26,822 bases of DNA, taken from NCBI GenBank assembly GCA_009602735.1, contig WELA01007809.1:14764-41585 (forward strand), in the 5' to 3' direction. Shown in pieces: positions 1 through 10,766 of the stretch; position 1 is the stretch's first letter; the number at the start of each line of letters is the position of its first letter. The notes below the pieces were generated by a model. It made no database searches. It was not told the DNA's origin and was given only the letters and a program-made list of their open reading frames with translations. A program made the translations under genes and the position numbers. The DNA is from Mesotaenium endlicherianum. Lineage: Eukaryota > Streptophyta > Zygnematophyceae > Zygnematales > Mesotaeniaceae.

Positions 1-44
<44 letters not shown>
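1..44. repeat. (CT)n microsatellite
   Basis: The window opens with an uninterrupted CT dinucleotide run of 22 copies. Its left end is cut by the window edge. It lies in what is probably an intron of the sulfurtransferase gene. Confidence 0.97.
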
Positions 45-46
<2 letters not shown>

Positions 47-91
47 CACGTCAGGCACATACATGACACTGCAGATTCACGTACGTGTCTC

Positions 92-142
92 CACACATAT
101 ATATACATATTTGTGTATATATATGTGTATGTATTTGTATTC
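92..142. repeat. TA/TG-rich simple repeat
   Basis: Alternating purine-pyrimidine tract of TA and TG steps. It is low-complexity sequence in the presumed intron upstream of the first visible sulfurtransferase exon. Confidence 0.8.
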
Positions 143-341
143 TTGTACGTGTTGAATTGATGTATACACATATGTAGTAAGTACAAGAAGCTACACTGAC
201 CATCATGCGGTCTCTCACCTCCTTATAAGTGACAGACAAGAACATCAATTGGTACTGATTCAAAAATTGACAGTCTCTGAATGAGCTGTCGACGGTGCCT
301 CCTCGGCTAAGCACGTTTTTCTCTTCGCCACGTGTAAGCAG

Positions 342-1518
342 GTGCTGAAGCCAGACGGCAGCCTCAAGCCAGAGGATGAGCTGCGCCAGGTGTTTGCCTC
401 TGCTGGTGCGCTCTCGCCATCTGCACACTTGCCCTCCGGGCCTTCTTGCTCTTTCAAGTGGGCTATGCGTTACTTCTGCTGGCGGGCTGTCATCTTCTAC
501 TACATCGCAGGCTGACGATTTACTGCACAATGGAGTGACTCTTGCTACTGGCAGTAGGTCTTTTGATGGAGGGTCTAGGATAAGAATCTTAAGGCTTGAG
601 GGATAACTATCTCCGTAGGCATAATCCTCCTGTGCGCATGACACAACCGTCGTATGTCTACTTCTCTGCGTGTGTCTGCAGGAGTGAAGGAGGGCCGTCC
701 GATCGTGGCATCGTGCGGCACCGGAGTCACCGCCTGCATCCTTGCCCTTGTGAGACAGGCCCCCCGTGCTCCTCCCCAGCTGTGCCTCTGCTCTTCGCTC
801 TCTGCTTTCTGCTCTGTGCTATCTGCTTTCGTACACGAGCAGAATTGGTTGCTGGTTCGACCCTCTTATGGTGCCGGCCTGCTCGCTGCATGCGCTCCAC
901 GTGCGACGCTGCGCGGCGGTTTCTTGGAGACCACTTTTGGCACACAGCAAGCACCGGGTTGTTGCTGGTATTGCGCGGCAAGCTTTCAAAGTTTGGTGGG
1001 GGTTGAGGGTTTGAGGGACTGGGGTTCTGGTGGGTAAAGGCTCCGGGTACGTACATCAGTCATGGGACACAGCCAGAAAGGTATCGGTGGTAGACCTGCG
1101 CCAAATTTGGCACCCCTGGGCCGTGTTCGGCTTTGAGCCCCAAGGATGGCTCCTCTGCCGACGAAGAGTGTTTCACTGTTGAGGAGCTGGGGCTTGAGGG
1201 AGCTTCCTCAAGGGCACGCCAAGCGTTGTAATTCTGAAGACCAGCAGTTTGCCGCGCGGCCAGGAGCTGCAATTGGCGCCAAGTGGTGGTTCAATTGCGT
1301 TGTTGGAGCTGTATAAGAGAGGCTTTCATAATTTTGGATTTTGTCTTCCGGATTTTGGCAACTTTGTAAATTGTTGCCTTACAAATGTTGGTGCTCTGCG
1401 TGATGTGCAGGCATTGCATAAGATTGGCAAGCCCGATGTGGCAGTCTATGATGGATCATGGACGGAGTGGGGCCTCAGCTCAGAGACACCTGTCGAATCT
1501 TCGGCGGACAACGCATAG
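342..1518 (+). CDS. STR1: 3-mercaptopyruvate sulfurtransferase (rhodanese family), 3' exons only
   Basis: Three C-terminal exons of a sulfurtransferase that moves sulfur from mercaptopyruvate or thiosulfate to an acceptor through a cysteine persulfide. Exon 342-405 encodes VLKPDGSLKPEDELRQVFAS and ends in phase 1 at a GT donor. Exon 682-749 follows a tgtctgcag acceptor and carries the active-site loop SCGTGVTAC, with the catalytic Cys codon at 714-716. Exon 1411-1518 follows gatgtgcag and encodes the conserved VYDGSWTEWG before the stop. All three phases join cleanly. CGTGVT is the mercaptopyruvate-sulfurtransferase form of the loop. Plant STR1/STR2 have two rhodanese domains and organelle targeting; only the end of the second, catalytic domain is visible, so localisation cannot be judged and STR1 versus STR2 is not resolved. 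The 5' exons lie left of the window. Confidence 0.9.
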
Positions 1519-2642
1519 CTGGCGAGCAAATGTGGTCTTCTTATCGTCTTTCGCACGACCTTGGTGCCGATTTAATGGGGTTCCTACATCTACAAACGTC
1601 TTATCTCTGCGGATGTCTGATCAAGGGTTCAAAAGTTGAGCCTGTAGTTAGAAGTGGGAACGAGTGCACAATATTTTTGGCGTCAACATACATAAGTGGG
1701 TGCCTCTGCTTCTTTGCTAGCTTCTCGATCACTATAGAAAATCGAGATGCAATAGCGACAGGAACACATATGCGGGACCCTTACACGGGCCCAATGGTTG
1801 TCTTTGGCCTTCTCTTGAATACTAGTGAGCATCGCTATGTATAGGCTACAATGTGAATTGGGTTAAGATGCATACAAGGCACGTTTCGGGGGTTGTGTTG
1901 AAACAATTGACACATTTTGCATCATTCATACTCAAGACCCAGGTGCAAATCCAAAGAAATAAAAAATAGAGTCAGTTAGTGGTAATTCAGTGCGCCCAAC
2001 ATGGCGACATAAAGCCTCCAGAAAGTTAAATAGGCTTCAAGGAAGCCCTTCTCGTCTTTCTTTTTCTTTGGCTCGAAACTCGAGCTGCAGGAACATTAAG
2101 TGGCACGCCTGAAGCAGCTGAAGTGCATTTGCGACGAGCGCTCTTTCCCGTGCGGCTCCAGTCGGCGCATTGCTTAATCCAGATTCCGACGTCTCAACTT
2201 ATAATTCACGTCAATGTTGAACATTGTTGGACGCTGGAGGACAGGACGTCCTGCACTGTCCTGGACTGGTCCTGGAGCTTTCGAATTGTCAGCTCCACGC
2301 TGCTCCATGCAGCTTCAATCATGACGCCCGCAGAAGCGCCAGCTCAGACTTGGCATCTTGACTGGACTAGCGGACTATGTGGCAGCGTCTCCCTCAAGAT
2401 GTAGAAGCAGCTTACGAGTTGCTTAGACAGTGGCTTACAGTTTCTCCTCAGCTGCATCAAACTTGATGAAGGTCTTCTTCAACACGGAAGCAGCGTGGTA
2501 TTTTGCTAGGCGTCACGGATTATTCAGTTGCTAGAAGCAGAACCCTGCGATTAAGGGTTAAGTTGTGGGTCTGTGTGGGAAAAACATTGAATAGCACCAG
2601 GAACTCATTGTGAACGCAATTTCGCAGGAGATTACTGCAAAT
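1519..2642. other. Intergenic region between sulfurtransferase and SOUL genes
   Basis: About 1.1 kb with no convincing coding sequence. It should hold the 3' UTR of the upstream gene and the promoter and 5' UTR of the downstream gene. I could not identify a TATA box with confidence. Confidence 0.6.
1958..1963 (+). promoter_or_regulatory. Candidate polyadenylation signal
   Basis: An AATAAA hexamer in an A-rich stretch about 440 bases after the sulfurtransferase stop codon. Plant poly(A) signals are loose, so this is only a candidate. Confidence 0.3.
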
Positions 2643-4958
2643 ATGTCTTTGATGGCAAAGATCTCTCTTCTTGTTCTTTTCTGCTTCGCCTGTGTTTTTT
2701 CAAGCTCCAACGCCTCTTCTGAGAAGCGTCCGTTCCTCCATCGCGTGACTCACAGGCTTGCTTATCCCGCCAGGCATATTCAACTGAATAGTAACTCTGA
2801 AAGTGAAAGAAACACGCTCCATCCTGCACCTGTTTGTAAGGCTCTTGAATGCCCACCTTACTCCCTGGTGCATGAAGAGTCTGATTTTGAAATCAGACAC
2901 TATGCTGAGTCCACGTGGATGCAAGCGGGACCCCTGCAAGACGTTTCATTCATGAAGGCCACGACCAGGGGTTTCCACAGGTGACGCTTTTGCCCTACGT
3001 GTATCTAAATGTATGCTGACTATGGGATGCAACTGCCAAGTTCAGAAGCTTATTGCTGCTTAGCTGCCTGGTTTGTTTCACGGGGCCCATGAAAGATGCT
3101 TACAGATACGTTCTCCCATTAGCTTTTGCTTTAATAGTTATTTGTTCGCTTTTTGCTGCTTGAATAATTTCCATCAGTCTGGGAAGCAGGATGCTCTGTA
3201 GGTCATATTGAAGAAGAGAACTTTAGTGGGCAGAGGATATAGTGCAGGTCTTCCTTTTCTCTTTCCTTCTTTTCTTCTTTCTTTTTTGAATATATGAATG
3301 TCGCATGATGTCGTATCGCTATGCATGTCGAACGCATGACACACTTAATCTGCGTAGTAAGTGTCAAATTGGAGAACAAAGCATTTGTAGACGACTTTGA
3401 AGAGGGGAAGAAGAGCTCTTCTTGATTGTATTTATACGACTAAGTACGACTAAGTATTTCAGGCAAATGGGCTGCAGCTGGCATGTTGAGGTGTACATAT
3501 GTCTTCAAAATAGTCTGCCTGTATTCTGGGGACTCCAATACAGGGCAGGCAGGTCCATTGAAGAATGATTGATAGCAACAGCATGTGCCGTGTGCCATAT
3601 GCCATGTGTGTGTGTGTATGTGTGTGTGCGCTCTCGCACACATGGTTTTCAACAAATTTTGCGCCAGTCATGTCATGATATTTTCTCTATCCAGCTTCGC
3701 ATGTGTCGATGTCGAGTGTCTCACGTGTCTCACTTTGACACCGGGATGGATGGTCATAAGCGTGCGTGCATACGATGCACCCGCCCTTAGACACTGACAC
3801 GTTCTTATGTGGGACTTCTCCTCGTTGTTGATTTTGTCAGCCTGTTCGAGTACATCGAAGGGGAGAATGTGAACGAGACCCACGTGCCCATGACAGCGCC
3901 AGCCATCACGAGCATAGTGCCGTCTGCCGGCCCCTTCTGCTCGTCAGCGTTCTCCGTGCGCCTGTACCTGCCTGCCAAGTACCAGGAGAGCCCCCCCACC
4001 CCCAAGCCCCACCTGCAGCTCAAAGTGGCCCAGGTAAGGCGACAGGCCCATGTGCGCCAGCTGGCGCTAAAGATGAAAGCTCTTTTTTGCGGTTTTTCTT
4101 CTTCTTTCTGATTCGAATGTCCATTTTGGACAATTGTTGGGGTTTGGGAAGGAGAGGCAGTGGGAGGGATTTTGTTGAGATTGGGGGGTCTGAGAATTTT
4201 GTTTGTGGGGATGTGCATGTTAGTGCATGTAGTGTGGTCGTTGTGTTCATTGCCATCGTCTACTCTGCTGCAGTGTGTCTGCAAGGTGGAGGGTGGGAGG
4301 CTGTACCGTATATATTTCTTTGGGGTCTTCTTGACTTCTTTTGAGCCTTACTTGGGCATCAGCTTTATGCATATCTATGCACTTTTGTTTCTTAAAAGAA
4401 CATATATGCACGCCTCTGTCCCTTCTCGCTTCAGTTGCACACGCAGTTGTGGCATCCAGATAGCTGGTCGCTGGCAGGCATGCTGCTCACTCCCTTGGTG
4501 TTTCAGCTGCAACGCCTCCAGCTCCTTCCATCACGCCCCCTGTGTGGCTGTTTGCAGTATACTGTCCGGTGCTGCGTAGTCCATTCCCTCCAAGCTCCAG
4601 AGCTGGCCTGATGCTGCCTGGTGACTGCTGACTGCAGACTGCGACTGCATTGACTGGTGTGCTGGCCCCTGGGGGTGTGGTGTCCTTTTTGCAGTATCCG
4701 TCAAGGTGCGTCGCCGTGCGGAAGTTTGGGGGCTTTGCGTCGGACTTCAACGTCGCCCAGGAGGCGGCCTCGCTTGCCGACTCTCTGGAGAGGACCCCAT
4801 GGGCGGGGGCAACCAAGGCCGAGAGGGGGGCCGATGAGGAAGCGTACTCGATCGCCCAGTACAACTCTCCATTTGAGCTGCTGAAGCGCGTGAACGAGGT
4901 GTGGGTCACGATTCCCGACGACATCGTTGACGACGAGTGTCAGGCCAAGGCCAAGTAG
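2643..4958 (+). CDS. Secreted SOUL/haem-binding-family protein, three exons, complete
   Basis: Exons 2643-2980, 3841-4033 and 4695-4958 join in frame into about 264 residues. Junctions are CACAG/GTGACG, TTTTGTCAG, CCCAG/GTAAGG and TTTTTTGCAG. The ATG at 2643 was chosen because it opens a signal peptide with hydrophobic core ISLLVLFCFACVF (residues 6-18). The SOUL domain starts near residue 66 with the ALECPPYSLVHEESDFEIRH block. It continues with LFEYIEGENVNETHVPMTAP in exon 2 and VAVRKFGGFASDF plus YNSPFELLKRVNEVWV in exon 3, the typical order in plant SOUL proteins. Family members bind tetrapyrroles such as haem; the precise role of the secreted plant subgroup is not settled. It lies downstream of the sulfurtransferase on the same strand, with nothing to suggest co-regulation. 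Confidence 0.93.
3605..3628. repeat. (TG)n microsatellite in SOUL intron 1
   Basis: A short TG run with one TA interruption, inside the 860-base first intron of the SOUL gene. Confidence 0.85.
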
Positions 4959-5047
4959 AGGTTTCTCTTTGGAGACTACTGTTTTTTGCTATGTTCACTA
5001 CTTTTTTGTATATACAACTGGAAGCAATTTCGCTAGCAGGTTTGCCA

Positions 5048-5101
5048 GCAGACTAAGCAGACTAAGCAGACTGAGCAGACTGAGCAGATAGAGCAGATAG
5101 A
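5048..5101. repeat. 9-bp tandem repeat, six units
   Basis: Six head-to-tail copies of gcagactaa, drifting stepwise to gcagactga and gcagataga in neighbouring pairs. It starts 90 bases after the SOUL stop codon, probably in the 3' UTR or just beyond it. Confidence 0.95.
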
Positions 5102-5559
5102 CGATTAAAAACGTTTCGTGGACTTAGTTGTAAAAAGTTTGGAGCTTGCGAGCTGGAATCATGGTCTCTGGAGTTGAGAGCGTTGTATACAAGTCAAGGG
5201 CTTATCTGCTTCTGTTTCAGTTTCGTTGTGGATGTTATACATGTTGCGCTTTCTCCGCATCATAGGATGCTCACATTATCGAGACATACACTTTTTGGTT
5301 GCGCTTTGTTCATACAGTTGCTCTGCAAGGATGATAAGTAGTAGAATATCTGCTGGTCAGCTATAGACTGCAAAGTTTGTTCAATTATCCAATCCCCTTT
5401 TATTAAGTACTCAAACTTTGCGACCAATGGCTCCTTACTTCCTTCTTTGGTACACTTGTCACAAATCGTATTTTCCATGAATGGTACACTGTTGACGCTG
5501 ATTGTTGGGCACTTGTTTGTAAGAACACCCGAGAATTAAGGCAGACAAAGTCGTATTTT
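5102..5559. other. Unannotated spacer
   Basis: AT-leaning sequence between the SOUL gene and the next minisatellite. I see no gene, RNA or repeat in it. Confidence 0.5.
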
Positions 5560-6375
5560 CGGGGCATATATTGTTGACTTAAAAGGGGGTATCGTGCATG
5601 TAAATGACGGCCGTGAGGGAATGCGAAGTTCGTCTTGAGTTTTGGTGGGGACATGCACAGTACGTCTCAAACTTAAGTGGGGGCACGCAAAGTTTGAATT
5701 TGAGGGCACAACATTTTGATATTTATGTGGCATGCAACGTACATTTTGAGGGCACACAAAGTTGACTTTAGATGGGGGCACACAAAGTTGACTTTAAGTG
5801 GGGGCACGCAATATTCCATTTTTAATGGCGGCATGCAATAACATCTGGTTGGACACGCAAAGTCAAGATACTTACAAGCGGCACGCAACAATGATTTGAA
5901 GTGAGGGCACGCATTTTCTTTTTTATCATAGGCGTACCTTCTGCGAAGTGGGGGCACGCAAAGTAATGTCTTGTGGGCACGCAGAATAGATTTCGAAGTA
6001 AGAATGCAAATTAAGGTTTGGGGGTGTCATCTCACAAGGAACAATACAAAATACTACATGCTTTATAAATAGGTGTTAGGGGCAAGCAAAATAGACTCAA
6101 AGGGAGGGCACGCAAAGTTATGATGTCATGGTATGCAAAGTTATAATAAGTTCGCGGCACGCATTCAAATGGGGGAGCGTTGCAAAGTTCGTCTTGGAGT
6201 TAAAGTGGGGGCACGCAAAGTTTGGCTTTGGGGGCACGCAAAATTGGCTTTGGCGTCAGGCAAAGTTTTGTCGTTCTTGGTGGCACGCATTAACATCTTG
6301 TTGGGCAAGCAAAGTCATGCATAGATGAATACAAGCGGCACGCGAAAGTACAAGCGGCACGAGAAACTAAGGTCC
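5560..6375. repeat. Degenerate minisatellite with core gggggcacgcaaagt
   Basis: The core gggcacgcaaagtt, with single-base variants, recurs many times at irregular spacings of roughly 25-45 bases. The intervening bases vary (gactttaag, gaatttgag, taatgtctt and similar). Small open frames here are products of the repeat and have no recognisable protein. Confidence 0.88.
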
Positions 6376-6979
6376 AGTTTACAGTGGGCATACGATGAAA
6401 CTTCTATACCGCCCATCGCGCTGTTCGTTTTCTTACGATTGAATAGTACAAATACTTTTTGAATTGTAGAATCACCAAATTTCAGTTGTTTGGTTTACAG
6501 TGAATACACGTCCTCCCTATCCGATCGTCTGTCAAATGCCCCATCTGCAAGCGTCGCAATTTGCAAGCCCTTTTTTCACGGTGCCATTTGTTGCACCCAA
6601 AAGAAAGTCGAGAGCATTCAAACTTGCCTGAATAAATATTCGCCTTCCCGCTCACATCTCACACTTCTTTGATGCAGATTCCTCTTTTCCTTCTTTCTCT
6701 CACGAACTTTTTAGCACACCCTTCAGCACTGAGAGTGAAGGGTTTCTCCATTTGGCGAGAGCGGGTAGCGACGGCTAGAGGGCATTGAGGGACCTGCTCA
6801 GTGGTACGTTCCCAAACTAGAATTTGCTCGTTTCTGATAACCTCCATCCTTATCTATTTGTGTGTATACTACTCAAAGCAAGCGATCACTACAGATCATT
6901 GATGCATGACTTTAGCTAGCACGCTTAGGAGTTGACCTTCATTAACGCCAAATTTCTCTCGTTTCGTTTTATGATGGCA
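6376..6979. other. Unannotated spacer
   Basis: No repeat unit, gene or RNA recognised. It lies between the two repeat arrays. Confidence 0.5.
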
Positions 6980-8670
6980 GGTTACTATTCCTGCTTCATC
7001 GCATTGCTCCAAGTCCAAGCGAGCCTCCAAAACGAGGCTGTCCAAATAGGTATGTGACATTGCCCCTATATCTGGGTGTTTAACTGCCCCACTGCCCTCT
7101 TGCCTCCTCTCTTTGCCTGCTGCCTTTGCCTGCTTATGTTTGCGTGCTTTTTTTGCCTCCTATCTTTTTGCCTGCCCTCTACTTTTTAGCTCTCTTTAGC
7201 CTGCTCCATTTTTGCTTGATTGTCTTGCGTGCTCTCTATTTGCCCATTCTCTCTTTCCTCTATATTTGCTTGCTCTCTCTTGCCTAGTCTCTTGCCTGCT
7301 CCCTTTGCTTGCTCTCTTTGCTTGCACCCTTGCCTGCTCATGCCTCCTCTCGTTTTGCCTGCTACATTTTTAGCTGCTCTACTTTTTGCACCGCCTGGTT
7401 CTTTGCCTATTTCATTCTTGTCTCTCTTATTGCGTGCTATAGGTTTGCCTCTGCTCTCTTGAGTTCTCTCCATTTGCGTCCTTTTTTATTAACTGCGCCC
7501 TCTTTGTGCTTCTTTTTTTTTTGCATCTTTGTTTGCTTGGACTTTAGCAGCTGTTCTCTATTTGCCTCTTCTCTATTGCCTGCTCTCTAACGCCCTTTTT
7601 TTTAGTTGTTTTGCTTTATCCTAGCAAATTTCTATTCGTGCTTCATCTCATTTCTCCAAGGTACAAGGGAGCCTCCAAAATAGGCTACACGAATAGGTGT
7701 GACACAGCCTCCTATCTGGGTACTTGCCTCCCCGCTGTCCTCTTGCATCCTCTCTTTGCCTGCCTTTTTTGCCTGTTATTTGTTTGCCTGCTTTCTTTGC
7801 CTCCTATCTTTCTGCCTGCTCCCCACTTGCCTGCTCTCTTTAATCTGTTTTATTTTTGCTTGCTCTGTCTGGCCTGCTCTCTATTTGCCCGTCCTCTCTT
7901 TCCTGCTCTCCACTGCTTGCTCTCTCTTGCCTACTCTCTTCCCTGCATCTTTTGCTTGCTCTCTTCGCGTGCACCCTTGCCTGCTCATGCCTCCTCTCTT
8001 TTTGCCTGCTACATTATTAGTTGCTCTACTTTTTGCATTGCCTGGTCTCTTTGCCTGTTTCCTTTTTGCCTCTCTTTTTTGCACGCTCTCTGTTTGCCTC
8101 TTCTCTCCTGCCTTCACTCCAATTGCCTCCTTTTTCTTGCCTGCGCTCTCTGTCTCCTCTTGTTTCCCGCTTCCCTTTTTGCCTCTCTCTTTAGCGCCTC
8201 CTCTTGTTTGCCTCTTGTCTATTGCCTGCTCTCCATTTGCCTGCTTATTCTTGCCTGCGCTCTCTTTGTGCTATTTTAGCCTGCTTCCTGGTATTTCTGC
8301 TCTTTTTGCCTTTGTATTATGAAAACTGTTTCTAGTGTATGACCTTTTTATTGCGTGCTCTTCGTTGCCTGCTCTCGCCTGCTCCGCCTGCTTTTGCTTT
8401 CTCTCTTGCCTGCTCTATCTTTGTTGCCTGCTCTCTTTAGCCTGCTCCATTTTCCTGCTATTTGCCTCCTCTATCATGCATGCCTTCTCCTGTCTGCCCT
8501 CTTCCGTGCTCTTTGTTTGCTCTCTTGCCTTTAGACTTATAGCTTGCTCTTTTTTGTTGCTTACTCTATTTTGCTTGCTCTATTGTGCCTGTCCCATTTG
8601 CCCGCTCTTTGCCTGCTCTCCCTTGCCTGCTCTCATGCTTGCTCTCATGCTATTTCGTGTTTCATAACTC
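6980..8670. repeat. Pyrimidine-rich ttgcctgctctc array with 645-bp internal duplication
   Basis: The plus strand is almost entirely pyrimidine, built from variants of ttgcctgctctc, tttgcctcctctc and tttgcttgctc. A longer unit is superimposed. The segment starting near 6980 (ctgcttcatcgcattgctcc, then gagcctccaaaa) recurs near 7625, and matching landmarks stay 643-647 bases apart (for example cacccttgcctgctcatgcc at about 7326 and 7973). Open frames rich in Leu, Cys, Ala and Ser here are compositional artefacts. Confidence 0.9.
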
Positions 8671-8773
8671 TGTTATGTGCAGGATATTTATGGAGTTCGG
8701 CAATGCACATTCGAAGCTTGTCAGTGTTGTAGCCCTTGTCATTGTTGTGTTAGCGGTTCAGCAGTGAGGGTGT

Positions 8774-10051
8774 ATGCAGCAAGCTTTTAATGATGTCCTT
8801 GATAGCACTATTCGAGAGGTACACATGGCTGTAGAGATGCAATCTCACAGGCGTCGTCGGAACCTCACGCAATATAGTATGCAGTATACTCTGATGTGTT
8901 ACTATGTTCAAAATTTTGGATATAGAAAGCGTAGGCCACGCAGAGTGTACAAGTTGGAAAGATGTCTAATATGGTTTGATGTTTTTGTGATGACAAAGTG
9001 GGACGATATACAATGGAAAAGTATGTTCAGAGTATCTAAAAAGCAGTTCAAAGAGCTAGTAGCCCTTGTTCATCCTTATGTAGTGAAGGGTTTAACTAAT
9101 TTCGTTAAGGTTCCTGTAAGTACTGAGAGGAAAGTTGCTGCCCCTCTTTTGAGACTATCTGAGGGAATGTCTCATTCGATCATAAGTAAGATGTTGGGTA
9201 TTGGAGAAGCTACTGTCTGCATAACTGTTAGAGAAATTTGTGCTGCTGTTGTTTTAGCAGACATAAAGCGGTTAGAGTATTCTTCAGGTGCAGCGCTACA
9301 GAAAGTAATGGATGACTTTCAAGAGCTTCATGGTTGGAGAGGGGTTGTTGGAGCGATAGACTGCACACACATCAAAATCAGAAGGCCATTCGGTGAGGGC
9401 GGTGGATACTACCGTGATCGTACAGGTGATTACAATATTATATTGCAAGCGGTCGTAGATTCTAAGTGTCACTTTCTTGATGTTTATGCTGGGTGGCTCG
9501 GCTCTGTTCATGACGCACGTGTCTTCAAAGCGTCCCCACTTCATGTTGCTCATGTGGCTAAAACTCACGTGCTGGCAAGCATTCCTCCAGTGCAATTGGA
9601 TAATGGTGACCTTATAAGGCCATACCTCTTGGGCGATGCCGGTTATCAACTCATGCCTTGGGTCATTACTCCCTACGATAAGAGCAAGTGCCAGCAAAAT
9701 GTTGCATGTAGGAAGTTCAACTTTGAGCATTCGAGTCAAAGGATGGCAGTAGAGAGAACATTCGGTATCTTCAAGAATGTTTGGCGTCTATTTAGTGGTG
9801 TTGATAGGTTCTTGAAGCATGATACAAATGCTGTCACAGTCATTGTAAGGGCTGGTTGTATTTTGCACAATTGGCTCATTGATGTTAAGGAGACAATTAT
9901 AGAAGAGTATGACATGCCAGAACCAGAGTGTGCTTACGAGTACCGGGACGCAGTAGACAAGGATGTAGAAGACGCGGGTGGAGTGCGAGATAGTTTACGT
10001 GCAGCAATCTGTACACATAAAGTATACAAGCAACTTCACTTTCATTGTTAG
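8774..10051 (+). CDS. PIF/Harbinger-type DDE transposase (HARBI1-like), intact
   Basis: A single open frame of 425 residues, close to the usual length of plant Harbinger nucleases. The N-terminal part (about 60-165) has the RVSKKQFKELVALV and SHSIISKMLGIGEATV blocks, which look helix-turn-helix-like. The catalytic triad is visible: D196 in VVGAIDCTHIKI, D288 in YLLGDAGYQLMPW and E327 in MAVERTFGIFKNVWRL. The family-typical GSVHDARVF lies between them (D248). The enzyme is expected to cut and paste the element through its terminal inverted repeats, usually with an element-encoded Myb/SANT-like partner. The ATG at 8774 is the first in this frame after the pyrimidine array; an upstream spliced exon cannot be excluded. 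No stop or frameshift is seen. The convergent gene at 10767-12998 is the candidate partner. Confidence 0.95.
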   Translation: MQQAFNDVLDSTIREVHMAVEMQSHRRRRNLTQYSMQYTLMCYYVQNFGYRKRRPRRVYKLERCLIWFDVFVMTKWDDIQWKSMFRVSKKQFKELVALVHPYVVKGLTNFVKVPVSTERKVAAPLLRLSEGMSHSIISKMLGIGEATVCITVREICAAVVLADIKRLEYSSGAALQKVMDDFQELHGWRGVVGAIDCTHIKIRRPFGEGGGYYRDRTGDYNIILQAVVDSKCHFLDVYAGWLGSVHDARVFKASPLHVAHVAKTHVLASIPPVQLDNGDLIRPYLLGDAGYQLMPWVITPYDKSKCQQNVACRKFNFEHSSQRMAVERTFGIFKNVWRLFSGVDRFLKHDTNAVTVIVRAGCILHNWLIDVKETIIEEYDMPEPECAYEYRDAVDKDVEDAGGVRDSLRAAICTHKVYKQLHFHC

Positions 10052-10766
10052 TATTTAGAATTTTGCGTACAATATAAACGCTTTAAGTGCACATGTAATT
10101 CTGCTCTTCTTACACAATGAGCCTTTTTTGACCTTTGTGCATTATCATCCATCGCAAGATGGCTTTGGGAACAGATTTTGTCACTTTTTGGTGTCAGTGT
10201 TGTGTGGCCTTCTAATGTTAGCCTACTAGGAGTGCCCATGCCTTCAAACATTGAGTTATAGTCATGTGCTCAATGTCTAACACAAGGACAGAATGCTACA
10301 TTCAAGCCATGTTATTTGCAAACGCAAACCACGATTCTGATGTCAACACAAATCTTCCTTACTATTGACAACAAAAGTACAGTCATTCTTTTTTCAACCG
10401 CATGACTTGCATGACTCACATTAGTAATTGGCCTTTAGAAATCAGCGTACTTAGCAACTGTTGTCATTTGTATTTGATGACATTGGGGTCATTCCAATTA
10501 TTGTGCTTCTTGATCCGAGCATGCAAAAGGATCTGCTAACATGCAAGTTTGAATGCATCCTACTACATACAAGCCACTAACATCAAAGTATCCAATTTAC
10601 ACTAAAAACTCTAATGAAAAACATTAGCAATGACACACAGCAACTACAAGGTCCACTAATATAAGTAGGACATTTAGAAACCTCTAAAGCACCTGGTGTA
10701 AGGAAAACTTCAAGAGTGTAATTTTTCAAATGAAAACGTCTTAACAAATGAAGTACCTCCATCATT
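10052..10766. other. Spacer between convergent genes
   Basis: AT-rich, 715 bases, lying between the 3' ends of the transposase and the minus-strand gene. It presumably holds both 3' UTRs. No repeat or gene recognised. Confidence 0.55.

Noticed and set aside
376..1056. Several open frames overlapping the sulfurtransferase introns on both strands
   Set aside because: They overlap the true exons in other frames or lie in introns. None resembles a known protein.
2123..2404. 93-codon open frame between the two host genes
   Set aside because: No recognisable domain, no splice context and ordinary intergenic composition.
7220..8667. Leu/Cys/Ala-rich open frames resembling membrane proteins
   Set aside because: Produced by the pyrimidine repeat; overlapping frames are equally open and the sequence has no domain structure.
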